Source: Gammaproteobacteria bacterium
Lineage (GTDB): Bacteria; Pseudomonadota; Gammaproteobacteria; Pseudomonadales; Pseudomonadaceae
Direction: 5' to 3'
NCBI GenBank assembly: GCA_903970465.1
Contig: CAJCIO010000106.1
Location: 1-60,097 of the forward strand
DNA length: 60,097 bases
Part shown: in pieces, positions 19,119-28,640 of the stretch
Layout: the number at the start of each line of letters is the position of its first letter
Position numbering within the stretch: position 1 is the first letter of the stretch
Notes under the pieces: generated by a model
Seen by the model: only the letters and a program-made list of their open reading frames with translations
Database searches by the model: none
Told to the model about the DNA's origin: nothing
Position numbers and translations under genes: made by a program

Positions 19119-20015
19119 ATGCTCAACTATCGCCAACTTCATTACTTCTGGGTCGTCGCCAAGACCGGCAGCATCGTGCGCGCCGGCGAGCAGCTCAACC
19201 TTACCCCGCAGACCATCAGCGGCCAGATCAGCCTGCTGGAGCAAACATTCGGTACCGAACTGTTCAAGAAAGTCGGACGGCACCTGGAGTTAACCGATAC
19301 AGGGCGCCAGGCCCTGCCCTACGCCGAGCAGATGTTTCAACTGGGTAACGAACTGGAAGCGCTGTTGCGCACGCAACCGAAGGAGCAGCCGATTCTGTTT
19401 CGTGTGGGGGTGGCCGATGTGGTGCCCAAATCGATCGTCTATCGCTTGCTTGCGCCGACCATGGAACTGCCAGAGCCGCTGCGCATTAGCTGTCGCGAGG
19501 ACAAGCTCGAACGCCTGTTGGCCGACCTGGCTATCCAACGCTTGGATCTGGTGATCTCGGACAGGCCCATGCCGGCGCACCTGGACATCAAGGGATACAG
19601 TCAGAAACTCGGGGAATGCGGCATCAGCTTTTTCGCCACGCCAGCCTTGGCCGCGCAATACAAAGGGGACTTTCCCGCCTGCCTGCAGGGCGCGCCCCTG
19701 CTGATACCCGGGGCACAAACCATGGTACGCAGTCGCCTGGATCGCTGGTTCGGAGATCAGCGAGTGCAACCGCGCATTATAGGCGAATTCGACGACAGCG
19801 CTTTGATGCAAGCTTTCGGGCAATCAGGCAGCGGTGTGTTCATCGCCCCCAGCGTGATCGCCGAGGAAGTCTGTACCACCCTCGACGTGCGCCTGATCGG
19901 CCATACCGATGCGGTCACGGAATCCTTTTACGCGATTGCCGTGGACCGCAAGGTGAAACACCCCGGGATCGTCGCCATTACCGAAGGCGCGCGCCGCGAG
20001 CTGTTCACCCCTTGA
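19119..20015 (+). CDS. nhaR: LysR-type transcriptional activator NhaR
   Basis: A 298-residue LysR regulator whose N-terminus (MLNYRQLHYFWVVAKTGSIVRAGEQLNLTPQTISGQI) is characteristic of NhaR, the Na+-responsive activator of nhaA in E. coli. The C-terminal part is the usual substrate-binding fold. No nhaA lies beside it; the divergent neighbour is the TerC gene, 125 nt away, which could share its control region. Confidence 0.9.
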   Translation: MLNYRQLHYFWVVAKTGSIVRAGEQLNLTPQTISGQISLLEQTFGTELFKKVGRHLELTDTGRQALPYAEQMFQLGNELEALLRTQPKEQPILFRVGVADVVPKSIVYRLLAPTMELPEPLRISCREDKLERLLADLAIQRLDLVISDRPMPAHLDIKGYSQKLGECGISFFATPALAAQYKGDFPACLQGAPLLIPGAQTMVRSRLDRWFGDQRVQPRIIGEFDDSALMQAFGQSGSGVFIAPSVIAEEVCTTLDVRLIGHTDAVTESFYAIAVDRKVKHPGIVAITEGARRELFTP

Positions 20016-20023
20016 GTACTGGC

Positions 20024-20533
20024 TTAGAACGCGCCCATGAAGTCCCGCTTGCCGATTTCGACGCCGTTGTGGCGCAGGATGGCGTAGGCCGTGGTGACGT
20101 GAAAGAAGAACTGCGGCAAGCCGTAGCTCAGCAGGTAGCTTTGACCGGTAAAGCGCTTCTCTTTATCGGTGCCTGGACGAGTGATGATTTCACGTGCTTC
20201 CTGGCCGTCGATCAGCGCGGCATCCAGACCGTTGATGAAGCCCAATACCTGAGCCAGTTTGGCCTGCAGGTCGGCGAAGGTCTTGTCGTCATCGCTGAAC
20301 GACGGCACTTCGACACCGGCCAGACGAGCGGAGACACCTTTGGCGAAATCGACGGCGATCTGTACCTGACGGATCAATGGGAACATGTCCGGGTACAGGC
20401 GCGCCTGCAACAGTGCATCGGGTTCGATCTTGCGTGCAGTCGCGTGGGCTTCGGCCTTGTTGAGCACATCGCCCAGGGCGGTGAGCAGTTGCTTGAAGAC
20501 AGGGATCGAGGCAGCGTAAAGGGAGATCGTCAT
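20024..20533 (-). CDS. DUF1993 family protein
   Basis: A 169-residue helical protein with the DUF1993 pattern ([66 protein letters not shown]). The family is DinB-like in fold, and its function is unknown. It converges on nhaR with an 8-nt gap. Confidence 0.9.
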   Translation of the reverse strand: MTISLYAASIPVFKQLLTALGDVLNKAEAHATARKIEPDALLQARLYPDMFPLIRQVQIAVDFAKGVSARLAGVEVPSFSDDDKTFADLQAKLAQVLGFINGLDAALIDGQEAREIITRPGTDKEKRFTGQSYLLSYGLPQFFFHVTTAYAILRHNGVEIGKRDFMGAF

Positions 20534-20637
20534 GGGGCATCCTGATAGGTCGAGTGAATCGCGTAAACGCCCGCCCCGCTTGTGTTTTATCGGGGTCAGG
20601 CCCTAGGCTGTGGGCATTACTGCATAGGAACCGCGCT

Positions 20638-21297
20638 ATGTCCGCCGAACACGATACCGCAACCACGACCATTGAGCTCGACCGTACTGAAATTCGTGTG
20701 CTTGGCTCGCTGATAGAAAAGCAGGCCAGCAACCCGGAAACCTACCCGCTGACCCTCAACGCACTGGTATTGGCCTGCAATCAGAAGACCAGCCGCGAGC
20801 CCGTCATGCAGCTGACTCAGGGACAAGTCGGGCAGAGTTTGCGTGCGCTCGAAGGCCGAGGCATGACCCGCCTGGTCATGGGCAGCCGCGCCGATCGCTG
20901 GGAGCAGCGGCTGGACAAAGCGCTGGAGCTGGTGCCGGCGCAATTGACGCTGATCGGACTGATGTTCCTGCGCGGCCCACAGACGGTCAGCGAACTGCTG
21001 ACCCGCAGCAACCGTCTGCATGACTTCGAAGATACCGAACAAGTGGTGCATCAGCTCGAACGCCTGATCGGCCGTGGGCTGGCGGTGTTGATACCGCGCC
21101 AGGCGGGGCAACGCGAAGACCGCTATTGCCACGCGCTGGGCGACCCTGCGGACATCGAAGCCGTGCTGGCCGCACGCCAGAGCACGCCGGAACGCGCCTC
21201 GGCCAGCCCGGCCAGCCCGGCCGCCAATGAGCGAATCGACGCGCTTGAAGCGCGCATTGCCGCGCTGGAAGAACGCTTGGCACGGCTCGAGCGTTAA
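20638..21297 (+). CDS. YceH family (DUF480) protein
   Basis: A 219-residue protein with two winged-helix domains ([64 protein letters not shown]) and a C-terminal coiled coil ([20 protein letters not shown]). This is the YceH family. The role is not established; a regulatory DNA-binding function is suggested by the fold. The ATG at 20638 follows ATAGGAA. Confidence 0.93.
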   Translation: MSAEHDTATTTIELDRTEIRVLGSLIEKQASNPETYPLTLNALVLACNQKTSREPVMQLTQGQVGQSLRALEGRGMTRLVMGSRADRWEQRLDKALELVPAQLTLIGLMFLRGPQTVSELLTRSNRLHDFEDTEQVVHQLERLIGRGLAVLIPRQAGQREDRYCHALGDPADIEAVLAARQSTPERASASPASPAANERIDALEARIAALEERLARLER

Positions 21298-21301
21298 ATC
21301 T

Positions 21302-21329
21302 GCAGCGAGGGGGCAAAACCCCTCGCTAC
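21302..21329. repeat. Palindrome GCGAGGGG (REP-like, possible terminator)
   Basis: A perfect 9-bp inverted repeat, AGCGAGGGG (21304-21312) with CCCCTCGCT (21319-21327), around GCAAAA, lies between convergent genes. It resembles a core that recurs elsewhere in the window (25080, 38866, 58948). Confidence 0.65.
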
Positions 21330-21338
21330 CGTTTTGCG

Positions 21339-22160
21339 CTACACGGCCCGTGCAAACTCTGTCGCCAGGCGTACCTGCTCGTCACTTGGACGAACACCGG
21401 TGTACAGCACGAATTGCTCCAGCGCCTGAATGGCAATCACCTCGAGGCCGGTAACCACCTGCTTGCCCAGCGACTGCCCCAGCAACACCAGCGGTGTCTG
21501 GGCGGGCAAGGCCACAACGTCGAACACCGCTTCAGCGGCCTCGACAGCATCACGAGGAAACGCCAGGTCATCGACCTGCGGGCCACCGCTCATGCCCACC
21601 GGCGTGACATTGATCAGCATCTGCGGGCGCAACTGCCCTAGTTCGTGACGCCAGTCATAGCCACAGCTACGCGCCAGTGCCGGCCCGGTTTCAGTGTTAC
21701 GGGCAATGAGCGTGCCGCGCTTGAAACCGGCATCGCGGAACGCCGAGGCCACCGCCTTGGCCATGCCACCGCTGCCACGCAAGGCAAAGGACGTGTCGGG
21801 ATTCAGCCCGTGACGATCGATCAACTGACGAATCGCAATATAGTCAGTGTTGTAAGCCTTGAGCCGTCCGTCGGTATTGACCAGGGTATTGATGGACTGG
21901 ATCGCCGCAGCCGACTCGTCCATTTCATCGACCAAAGGGATACAAGCCTCCTTGAACGGCATAGACACGCCACAACCGCGAATGCCCAAAGCGCGGATGC
22001 CGCCCACAGCAGCAGGCAGGTCCGAGGTAGTCATGGCCTTGTAGTAATAGTTGAGGCCCAACTGCTCATAAAGATGGTTGTGAAAGCGCACGCCGAATGT
22101 ACCGGGCCGCCTGGCGAGTGACATGCACAGCACTGTGTCTTTGTTGGGTGTTGTCGACAT
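21339..22160 (-). CDS. Shikimate 5-dehydrogenase-like protein (AroE family)
   Basis: A 273-residue AroE-fold oxidoreductase. It keeps the shikimate-type Lys in GVSMPFKEACIPL, Asn in INTLVN and Asp in YNTDY, and a glycine motif for NADP (LRGSGGMAKAVASAF). The start follows AGGAG. The sequence is of the shikimate-dehydrogenase-like class rather than the biosynthetic AroE, which is usually elsewhere beside hemF in Pseudomonas. Its physiological substrate is uncertain. Confidence 0.85.
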   Translation of the reverse strand: MSTTPNKDTVLCMSLARRPGTFGVRFHNHLYEQLGLNYYYKAMTTSDLPAAVGGIRALGIRGCGVSMPFKEACIPLVDEMDESAAAIQSINTLVNTDGRLKAYNTDYIAIRQLIDRHGLNPDTSFALRGSGGMAKAVASAFRDAGFKRGTLIARNTETGPALARSCGYDWRHELGQLRPQMLINVTPVGMSGGPQVDDLAFPRDAVEAAEAVFDVVALPAQTPLVLLGQSLGKQVVTGLEVIAIQALEQFVLYTGVRPSDEQVRLATEFARAV

Positions 22161-22329
22161 CTAATACTCCTGTAGGGGAATTCGCCAGCTCAGCGGCAGC
22201 GGAGTTGGACCTTACACAATATTTACCGTTCCCTTTTGCAATTTTTTACACTTTCGCTGTCATAGTTTGTACGGCGGACCTTGGACTCACAGCGAGCTCA
22301 AGCGCCAGGTCGTAATACGAGGAACCATC

Positions 22330-22671
22330 ATGATTCGTCATCTTCCCAAAATTGCCTTGTTGGTCGGCGCTCTCGCTGCCGCCGGCCAAGCCTCAGCTCA
22401 CCCGTATGGCGGCGGCTGGGGCGGCGGCGGTGCAGGCGCAGGTGTATTGGGTGCTGTACTCGGCGCAGCGGTCGTCGGTGCAGTAGTGGCAACCCGACCT
22501 GCACCCGTGTATGTGGAACAGCGTCCGGTGTATATCGCACCGCAGCCCGTCTATGTACAGGCGCCGCCGCAGCCGGTCTATTATCAGCCTGCACCGGTCT
22601 ACTATGCGCCGCCACCACCGCCACCGGGCTACTACGCTCCGCGCGGCTACTATGGCCCGCCACGCTGGTAA
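22330..22671 (+). CDS. Secreted Pro/Tyr-rich protein
   Basis: A 113-residue protein with a signal peptide (about 1-23, ending ASA), a Gly-rich hydrophobic segment (about 26-57, GVLGAVLGAAVVGAVVA) and a repetitive tail of PVY, PPP and PGYY motifs. It is probably an envelope protein. An ACGAGGAACC ribosome-binding site lies upstream and a terminator follows. Function unknown. Confidence 0.8.
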   Translation: MIRHLPKIALLVGALAAAGQASAHPYGGGWGGGGAGAGVLGAVLGAAVVGAVVATRPAPVYVEQRPVYIAPQPVYVQAPPQPVYYQPAPVYYAPPPPPPGYYAPRGYYGPPRW

Positions 22672-22711
22672 TCGGTGGGCCGAGGAGTCTCCCGGCCAGC
22701 TGGTCACCCAT

Positions 22712-22737
22712 AGCCCCGCCTCGTGCGGGGCTTTTTA
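22712..22737 (+). terminator. Rho-independent terminator
   Basis: Stem AGCCCCGC with GCGGGGCT, 5-nt loop, followed by TTTT, 40 nt after the Pro/Tyr-rich gene. Confidence 0.9.
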
Positions 22738-23028
22738 TTGCCGGTATCTACCGACGATGGCGCTTCGAGGCTCCTGAAAACGGCAATTGTCTTGGTTTTC
22801 AATGAAAAAGATTTAACTTCTACAGCCAATCGACAGTTGTGGGGCCATACTCATAAAATGTAACGGTTTTTTACCAACCGATTTTTGCGCCGACGATGAA
22901 CCTTGCAGGAGCGGGTTCTGCACGCGAAGCTCTCCGGGCTACGCGGGCAGAGCCCGTTTGTGCAGTCAGGCCCCGGAAACGCAGAACCATTTGCTGTTAT
23001 TACCCACTCTTCCAGGTGAGCGCTACAC

Positions 23029-23946
23029 GTGAAAACATCTCTTTCGATTCTGAGTCTGTTGCTGGTTCTGACAGGCGCTGCCGTGACGTCGAATGCCCTC
23101 GCCACCGAAGCTTCCCTGCAGCGCGATCCCGCGCAATTGCACCTGGCCTCGGGCAGTGCCTTGCTGGTGGACTTGCAGACCAGCAAGGTCATCTACCAGA
23201 GCAAAGCCGACCAGGTCCTGCCAATTGCCTCGGTGACCAAGTTGATGACCGCCATGGTCGTCCTGGACGCCAAGCAGTCGATGACGGAAGACCTGACCGT
23301 CGACATCAGCCAGACTCCGGAAATGCGAGGCGTATTCTCGCGGGTCAAGCTGGGCAGCACGCTCAACCGCCACGATATGATGCTGATTGCGCTGATGTCT
23401 TCGGAAAACCGCGCGGCAGCGACCTTGGCTCATCACTATCCTGGTGGCTACAGCGCGTTCATCGCCGCCATGAACGCCAAGGCCCGCTCGCTGGGCATGG
23501 ACCATACCCATTATGTGGAGCCGACCGGTCTGTCTATCCACAACGTGTCGACTGCACGTGACCTGAGCAAGTTGTTGATCGCCGCCCGCCGTTATCCGAT
23601 GCTCAGCGACTTGAGCACCACTCGGGAAAAGACCGTGGCCTTCAAGAAGCCCAACTACACCCTGGGTTTCCATAACACCGATCACCTGCTGAACAAGAGC
23701 AACTGGGACATCAAGCTGACCAAGACCGGCTTCACCAATGAGGCAGGTCACTGCCTGGTGCTGGTGACCAGCATGGCCGGGCGCCCCGTGGCGATGGTGA
23801 TCCTTGATGCGTTCGGCAAGTACACTCACTTCGCCGATGCCGCGCGCATGCGCAGCTGGATGGAAACCGGCAAGAGCACCAAGGCCCCTGCTGTGGCGAT
23901 CCAGTACAAGCTCGACAAACATGGCGAGCGCCAGGCGATGGAGTGA
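23029..23946 (+). CDS. pbpG: D-alanyl-D-alanine endopeptidase (PBP7)
   Basis: A 305-residue penicillin-binding protein of peptidase family S11. It has a signal peptide (about 1-26) and the three active-site motifs: S68-V-T-K71, S123-E-N125 and K230-T-G. PBP7 cleaves D-Ala-mesoDAP cross-links in peptidoglycan in the periplasm. It starts at GTG 23029 with AGGTGA upstream. About 290 nt upstream hold REP-like sequence. Confidence 0.95.
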   Translation: MKTSLSILSLLLVLTGAAVTSNALATEASLQRDPAQLHLASGSALLVDLQTSKVIYQSKADQVLPIASVTKLMTAMVVLDAKQSMTEDLTVDISQTPEMRGVFSRVKLGSTLNRHDMMLIALMSSENRAAATLAHHYPGGYSAFIAAMNAKARSLGMDHTHYVEPTGLSIHNVSTARDLSKLLIAARRYPMLSDLSTTREKTVAFKKPNYTLGFHNTDHLLNKSNWDIKLTKTGFTNEAGHCLVLVTSMAGRPVAMVILDAFGKYTHFADAARMRSWMETGKSTKAPAVAIQYKLDKHGERQAME

Positions 23947-24042
23947 CAGCTGGCTTAGCTATAGCGAGGCGGCTCGCCCCCGAAAGGCCTGGCAGCGACA
24001 TTGCCATGGTCGGTACGGCGCAACCAGACGCCCTCCCCCTCG

Positions 24043-25014
24043 CTACACGTTGCGTTTGCGAAACGCCAGCTTCTGCTGAAGCATCGCCGAATCGGCATCA
24101 CCGAGCAGCGACTGCACGGTGACATGCCGGACCGGGTCATACTGGGTCATGCCCATGCTGCAACGAAGCTCGTAACCGCGCCCCTCGTGCTCGTTACGGG
24201 CCGCCAGCGCAGCGCGAAAGCGCTCGATGATCAAACGGCTGTCAGGCCCTGCAGAGCCCATCAACAGCGCAGCGAACCGGTCACCGCCCAGCCGCCCGAT
24301 AGTGTCCATCTCGCGCACCACCGAGGCCAGCACCTCGGAGAAGGTCACCAAGGCCCGATCACCCTCGCCGGGACCGAAGCGCTCATTGATCGTCTGGAAC
24401 TGGTCGAGATCGAAAAGCAGCAGCGAAGCCGGCGTATCCATGCGCTTGCAGATACTCAACGAATGCCCTGCCAAGATCTCGAAACCGCGCCGGTTGGCGA
24501 TTTGCGTCAAGTGGTCGATGGTCGCGATCTGCGCGGCTTCGATTTCCTGCTCGGCCATGCTCGCCAGATCCCTGAACAACTCGCGCTCCTGGGCATCCAG
24601 CGTGCGCGGTCGGGTGTCGATCAGGCACAGGGTACCGACGTTGCTGCCATCACCTACTTTCAGCGGACAGCCAGCATAGAAGCGAATATTGGGTGCACCG
24701 GTGACCAACGGATTATCGGCGAAACGCTCGTCGCTGCCGGCATCGGGGATCATCAGTATCTGGTCATTGAGGATGGCATGACCGCAGAAGGAGACTTCTC
24801 GCGGGGTCTCGCTGATGCCCAGGCCCGAGCAGGACTTGAACCATTGACGGTTGCTGTCGACCAGGCTGATCAAGGCGATAGGCACGTCGAACAGGCGCCG
24901 CGCCAAGCGTGTCAAACGGTCGAAACGTTCTTCCGGGGGCGTGTCGAGCATTTGCAAAGAGCGCAGGGTCGCCAAGCGCTGATACTCATTGGCAGGCTGA
25001 GCGGGTGCGAGCAT
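24043..25014 (-). CDS. GAF-GGDEF protein with degenerate signature
   Basis: A 323-residue cytoplasmic protein with an N-terminal GAF domain (about 25-160, RLTRLARRLFDVPIALISLVD) and a C-terminal GGDEF domain (about 165-320; TIDHLTQIANRRGF, LFDLDQFQTINERFG). The catalytic signature reads GGDRF instead of GGDEF/GGEEF, so cyclic-di-GMP synthase activity is doubtful. GGAGG precedes the ATG. Confidence 0.9.
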   Translation of the reverse strand: MLAPAQPANEYQRLATLRSLQMLDTPPEERFDRLTRLARRLFDVPIALISLVDSNRQWFKSCSGLGISETPREVSFCGHAILNDQILMIPDAGSDERFADNPLVTGAPNIRFYAGCPLKVGDGSNVGTLCLIDTRPRTLDAQERELFRDLASMAEQEIEAAQIATIDHLTQIANRRGFEILAGHSLSICKRMDTPASLLLFDLDQFQTINERFGPGEGDRALVTFSEVLASVVREMDTIGRLGGDRFAALLMGSAGPDSRLIIERFRAALAARNEHEGRGYELRCSMGMTQYDPVRHVTVQSLLGDADSAMLQQKLAFRKRNV

Positions 25015-25076
25015 CGGAACCTCCAGACAAGAGAATCCCTAAGCCTAGCTGATGAATGCTGACGTGCGTGCTCAGT

Positions 25077-25178
25077 GTCGCGAGGGGCTGCGCGTCCGGT
25101 GCCGATAGACAGTTGCATTAAGCAGCGTTGTCGCCTTGCACAGGTTCAGCGCCGGGCGCGCAGACCCCCTCGCTACGA
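25077..25178. repeat. Paired REP-like arms
   Basis: GCGAGGGGCTGCGCGTCCGG on the left and CGCCGGGCGCGCAGACCCCC with CTCGC on the right form inverted arms about 60 nt apart, in the intergenic space between two minus-strand genes. Confidence 0.5.
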
Positions 25179-25181
25179 TGA

Positions 25182-25649
25182 TCAGGCAGTCGTGCTAACC
25201 GACGTGCCCGATGTGCTGCTGCCTTCATCCGACAAGGCTTGCAACAAAGCCGCGTTGGCCGTTTGCAGCTCGCCTGAAACGCTGCTCACCTGAGCCGTTG
25301 CCTCAGCGACGGCTGCAGTCTTGGCCTCTGCACTCTGGGTGCTGGCCTGAGCCTTTTGCAGGGCCTGCTCCTCTTGTTGCAACTGCTTTTGCAACTGAGC
25401 AATCTGCTCCTTCAGCTGTTTAACGGTATCGCTGCTGGTATCGGTGCTCGACGAGTCCCCCGACCCACCCGCGCCGGCGCCGGCCGAAGTCTTGGCAGCG
25501 CCGCTGACGCTGGCAGTCGCCGTGGTCGACGATGCCGCAGTGGCATCGGTGCTGGAGGTAGTGTCTTCTGCCGCAGCCTTGGCCTTGGCGGTAGTGGTGA
25601 GCGCCAGGGTCGATAGACTCTGACTGGAGCTGAGCGAAACGCTGACCAT
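25182..25649 (-). CDS. FlxA-like Ser/Thr/Ala-rich coiled-coil protein
   Basis: A 155-residue protein. Residues 1-75 are a low-complexity Ser/Thr/Ala/Gly region without a signal peptide, and residues about 78-110 form a Gln/Lys-rich coiled coil (VKQLKEQIAQLQKQLQQEEQAL) resembling FlxA, a sigma-28-dependent protein of unknown role in E. coli. The ATG at 25649 follows AGGGATGAAT. No flagellar gene is nearby. The family assignment rests on the coiled coil only. Confidence 0.65.
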   Translation of the reverse strand: MVSVSLSSSQSLSTLALTTTAKAKAAAEDTTSSTDATAASSTTATASVSGAAKTSAGAGAGGSGDSSSTDTSSDTVKQLKEQIAQLQKQLQQEEQALQKAQASTQSAEAKTAAVAEATAQVSSVSGELQTANAALLQALSDEGSSTSGTSVSTTA

Positions 25650-25900
25650 AGTGGATTCATCCCTAGAGTGGAAAAAGAGTTCTAGCGAACAGTCCATCGG
25701 CCTGGCGGTGCAGGTCTTGAGCATTATCGGGTAACGTCAAGGATACAAACAGATACATTACCCCAAGGGGCGCAACTGGGTGTTCGGGACTAACATCACT
25801 TGGGCTTAGCCGTCAATATGAAACAATCTTCAGAATGTCATGCAGCATTTCTTGGCACAATGATTGTGTCTAAAGCCGAAACCTCTGGGTAGATCACACC

Positions 25901-26584
25901 ATGACGCGCGTATTGACCATCGAAGACGATGCCGTAACTGCCAGGGAAATCGTGGCAGAACTCAGTAGCCATGGCCTGCAGGTCGACTGGGTCGACAATG
26001 GCCGTGAAGGATTGGTCAAAGCGGTCAGTGGCGTTTATGACGTCATAACCCTGGACCGCATGCTGCCTGAACTCGACGGACTGGCGATCGTCACCACCCT
26101 GCGCACGATCGGCGTTTCCACACCAATCCTGATGATCAGCGCGCTGTCGGACGTCGATGAACGTGTCCGCGGCCTGCGTGCCGGTGGCGACGACTACCTG
26201 ACCAAGCCATTCGCCTCCGACGAAATGGCCGCCCGAGTCGAAGTCCTGCTACGCCGCAACAGCACGACGGCAGCGCCGAGCAACGGCCTCAAGGTCGCCG
26301 ATCTGGAACTCGACCTGATCAGCCGCGAGGCCAAGCGTGGCGAGCAATCGCTCAACCTGTTGCCAACTGAATACAAACTGCTCGAATTCCTCATGCGCAA
26401 CGCCGGGCAGATCCTCACCCGCATGATGATTTTCGAGGAAGTCTGGGGCTACCACTTCGATCCGGGCACCAACCTCATCGACGTGCATATCGGCCGCCTG
26501 CGCAAGAAAATCGACCCTGCCGGCACCGTGCCTCTGATCAAGACCGTTCGAGGTTCTGGCTATGTCATTGCCGAACCCCTCTGA
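25901..26584 (+). CDS. OmpR-family response regulator
   Basis: A 227-residue regulator with an intact receiver (acidic pocket E8-D9-D10, phosphoacceptor D52, K102 in TKPF) and a C-terminal winged helix (LLPTEYKLLEFLMRN to TVRGSGYVI). Its 3' end overlaps the sensor kinase start by 23 nt. The pair resembles metal or envelope-stress systems, but no target gene next to it reveals the stimulus. Confidence 0.95.
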   Translation: MTRVLTIEDDAVTAREIVAELSSHGLQVDWVDNGREGLVKAVSGVYDVITLDRMLPELDGLAIVTTLRTIGVSTPILMISALSDVDERVRGLRAGGDDYLTKPFASDEMAARVEVLLRRNSTTAAPSNGLKVADLELDLISREAKRGEQSLNLLPTEYKLLEFLMRNAGQILTRMMIFEEVWGYHFDPGTNLIDVHIGRLRKKIDPAGTVPLIKTVRGSGYVIAEPL

Positions 26585-27953
26585 GGGTTGGCGCTCCTCC
26601 AGCAGCCGGTTGCTGGCGCTCTACAGTTTTCTGTTCGTGGCCTGGGGGAGCATCCTCATGGGCGTCATGTACTACGAGGTGTTCACTTACCTGGACAGCC
26701 TCGCGCGGCATTCGCTAATGCAGCGCGAACAATTGTTCTCGCGCTTTCAGGGCCGTGATCTGGAAGATGCGTTGGCCGCCAGTTCGACATTCGACGACCG
26801 CGCCTTCGACGCCTACGGCCTGTTCGACGACCGCCTCAATCCCCTGGCGGGTGAATTGTTGCGTATCCCCAAAGGCCTGCCGCTTGACGGGCAGATCTAT
26901 GAACTGGACAAGTGCATCGACTCGGACAACGACAACATCCCTGATAACGCCTGCGATGCGGTGGCCATGCCGACCCGCGACGGTCGCTGGCTGGTGCTGG
27001 TCCGCGACAACGGTTCGCTGTTCGCCGTGACCCGCATCATTCTCCATGCATTGATGTGGGGCATGTCACTGACCATCATCCCCGGGGCCCTGGCCTTTCA
27101 CTTCCTGCGGCGCAGGCCGCTGCGGCGTATCCGCGCGATTCAGGACAGCGCGGACGCCATCGTCGCCGGGGACTTGACTCAACGCCTGCCATTGTCTGAC
27201 CGGCGCGACGAACTGGACCGCCTGGCAGCCATCGTCAACACCATGCTCGACCGTATCGAGCGGCTGATGATGGAGGTCAAGGGGGTGTGCGACAACATTG
27301 CCCACGACCTGCGCACGCCACTGACCCGACTGCGCGCCCAGATCTATCGGATCAAGCAGCAAAACGACCAGGACCCGCAATTGGGCGAACAGCTGGACGA
27401 GGTAATCAGCGAAACCGACACCCTGATGGCGCGTTTTCGCGGATTGTTGCGGATTTCGGAGATCGAGGATCATCGGCGCCGATCCGGCTTTGTCCAGCTC
27501 GATCCCTTGGCGCTGTTACAGGAGCTGCATGACTTTTATCTGCCCCTGGCCGAAGAAGGCGAATTGACCCTGGACCTGCAACTGCCCGATTCGGTGCCCC
27601 AGCTGCATGGGGACCGAGCTTTGCTGTTCGAAGCCATCGGCAACTTGCTGAGCAATTCGATCAAATTCACGCCGATGGGTGGCGTCGTCACGGTACGGGC
27701 GAGTGTCGAACAGGGGGCTACGCGCATCGATGTCGATGACACCGGGCCAGGAATACCCGCCACCGAGCGCGAGGCGATCTTTCAGCGCTTCTACCGCAGC
27801 GATGAAAGCAGCAACCAGAGCGGCTTCGGCCTGGGGCTGTCGATCGTCGCGGCCATCGTGAACCTGCATGGATTCACTCTGGACGTCGGCGCCAGCCCTG
27901 AAGGGGGCGCGCGCTTGACCTTGTTGTGTCGGCAGACCAAGGCGCTGGTATGA
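26562..27953 (+). CDS. Sensor histidine kinase
   Basis: A 463-residue kinase with two transmembrane helices (about 17-38 and 155-180) flanking a periplasmic domain of about 115 residues. That domain contains a DxDNDxxPDxCD-like acidic stretch (residues about 116-132, DKCIDSDNDNIPDNACD) reminiscent of a calcium-binding loop. A HAMP domain follows, then HisKA with His248 (DNIAHDLRTPL) and the ATPase domain (DDTGPGIP, GFGLGLSI). It overlaps the regulator on both sides, so translation is coupled. Confidence 0.95.
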   Translation: MSLPNPSEGWRSSSSRLLALYSFLFVAWGSILMGVMYYEVFTYLDSLARHSLMQREQLFSRFQGRDLEDALAASSTFDDRAFDAYGLFDDRLNPLAGELLRIPKGLPLDGQIYELDKCIDSDNDNIPDNACDAVAMPTRDGRWLVLVRDNGSLFAVTRIILHALMWGMSLTIIPGALAFHFLRRRPLRRIRAIQDSADAIVAGDLTQRLPLSDRRDELDRLAAIVNTMLDRIERLMMEVKGVCDNIAHDLRTPLTRLRAQIYRIKQQNDQDPQLGEQLDEVISETDTLMARFRGLLRISEIEDHRRRSGFVQLDPLALLQELHDFYLPLAEEGELTLDLQLPDSVPQLHGDRALLFEAIGNLLSNSIKFTPMGGVVTVRASVEQGATRIDVDDTGPGIPATEREAIFQRFYRSDESSNQSGFGLGLSIVAAIVNLHGFTLDVGASPEGGARLTLLCRQTKALV

Positions 27954-28624
27954 ACACTAACCTGCTGTATATCGCGCAACAACGGGACGCGCAGTTGCTC
28001 CACGGCCTGTGCAGCGAAGGCCAACGGGTCACCGCTGCGGAGCCGGTGGATGCTGAACGCGCGCTCAAGGGCGGTGGCTATGCCTTTATTCTGCTCGACC
28101 TGGTAGAGCTGCGTCCGGAGTTGCTGGCGCTGTGCGTCGCCCATCGCGGCGCGGCGGAGCTATTGGTGCTGTTGACCGACAGCGATCGCCAGGCCCGTAT
28201 CGAAACCCTGCGCGCCGGGGCCGACATGTGCCTGTCACGGCCGTTGAGCCTTATCGAACTGCAGGCCCGGATGGAAGCCCTCAGCCGCGACCACCGCAGC
28301 GACACCAGCGCTGCCACCGAACAACTATGGCTGTCCAACAGCCGCCTGTTACTGGGGCGCGGCAGGGACGGTGGCGTAGTGGCCGTGACTGTCACCGAAC
28401 AGCGCTTGCTGATCCTGCTGGCTCGGCAAAACGGCGCCATCAGCCGCGAGGCCATCGAGCAGGCGGTATGGGGCAGCAATGATTCAAGCCGCAGCACATT
28501 GATCGAGCGGCATATCTGCAATCTGCGACGCAAATTGGCGCAGCTCAATGCGCCCCATGCCCTGCAGACGTTGCGCGGGTTCGGCTACTGCCTGAGCGAG
28601 ACGATCGAACTGCGGGTGGAGTGA
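27950..28624 (+). CDS. Second OmpR-type regulator with degenerate receiver
   Basis: A 224-residue protein starting at the ATGA overlap with the kinase stop codon. The receiver keeps D50 (FILLDLVEL) and Thr76, but the acidic pocket is gone (IAQQ at 8-11) and the conserved Lys is Arg97 (SRPLS). The C-terminal winged helix is intact (VTVTEQRLLILLARQNG to TLRGFGYCL). It may work without phosphorylation or as a dimerisation partner of the first regulator. Confidence 0.85.
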   Translation: MNTNLLYIAQQRDAQLLHGLCSEGQRVTAAEPVDAERALKGGGYAFILLDLVELRPELLALCVAHRGAAELLVLLTDSDRQARIETLRAGADMCLSRPLSLIELQARMEALSRDHRSDTSAATEQLWLSNSRLLLGRGRDGGVVAVTVTEQRLLILLARQNGAISREAIEQAVWGSNDSSRSTLIERHICNLRRKLAQLNAPHALQTLRGFGYCLSETIELRVE

Positions 28625-28640
28625 TGCCACCCGCAACACC

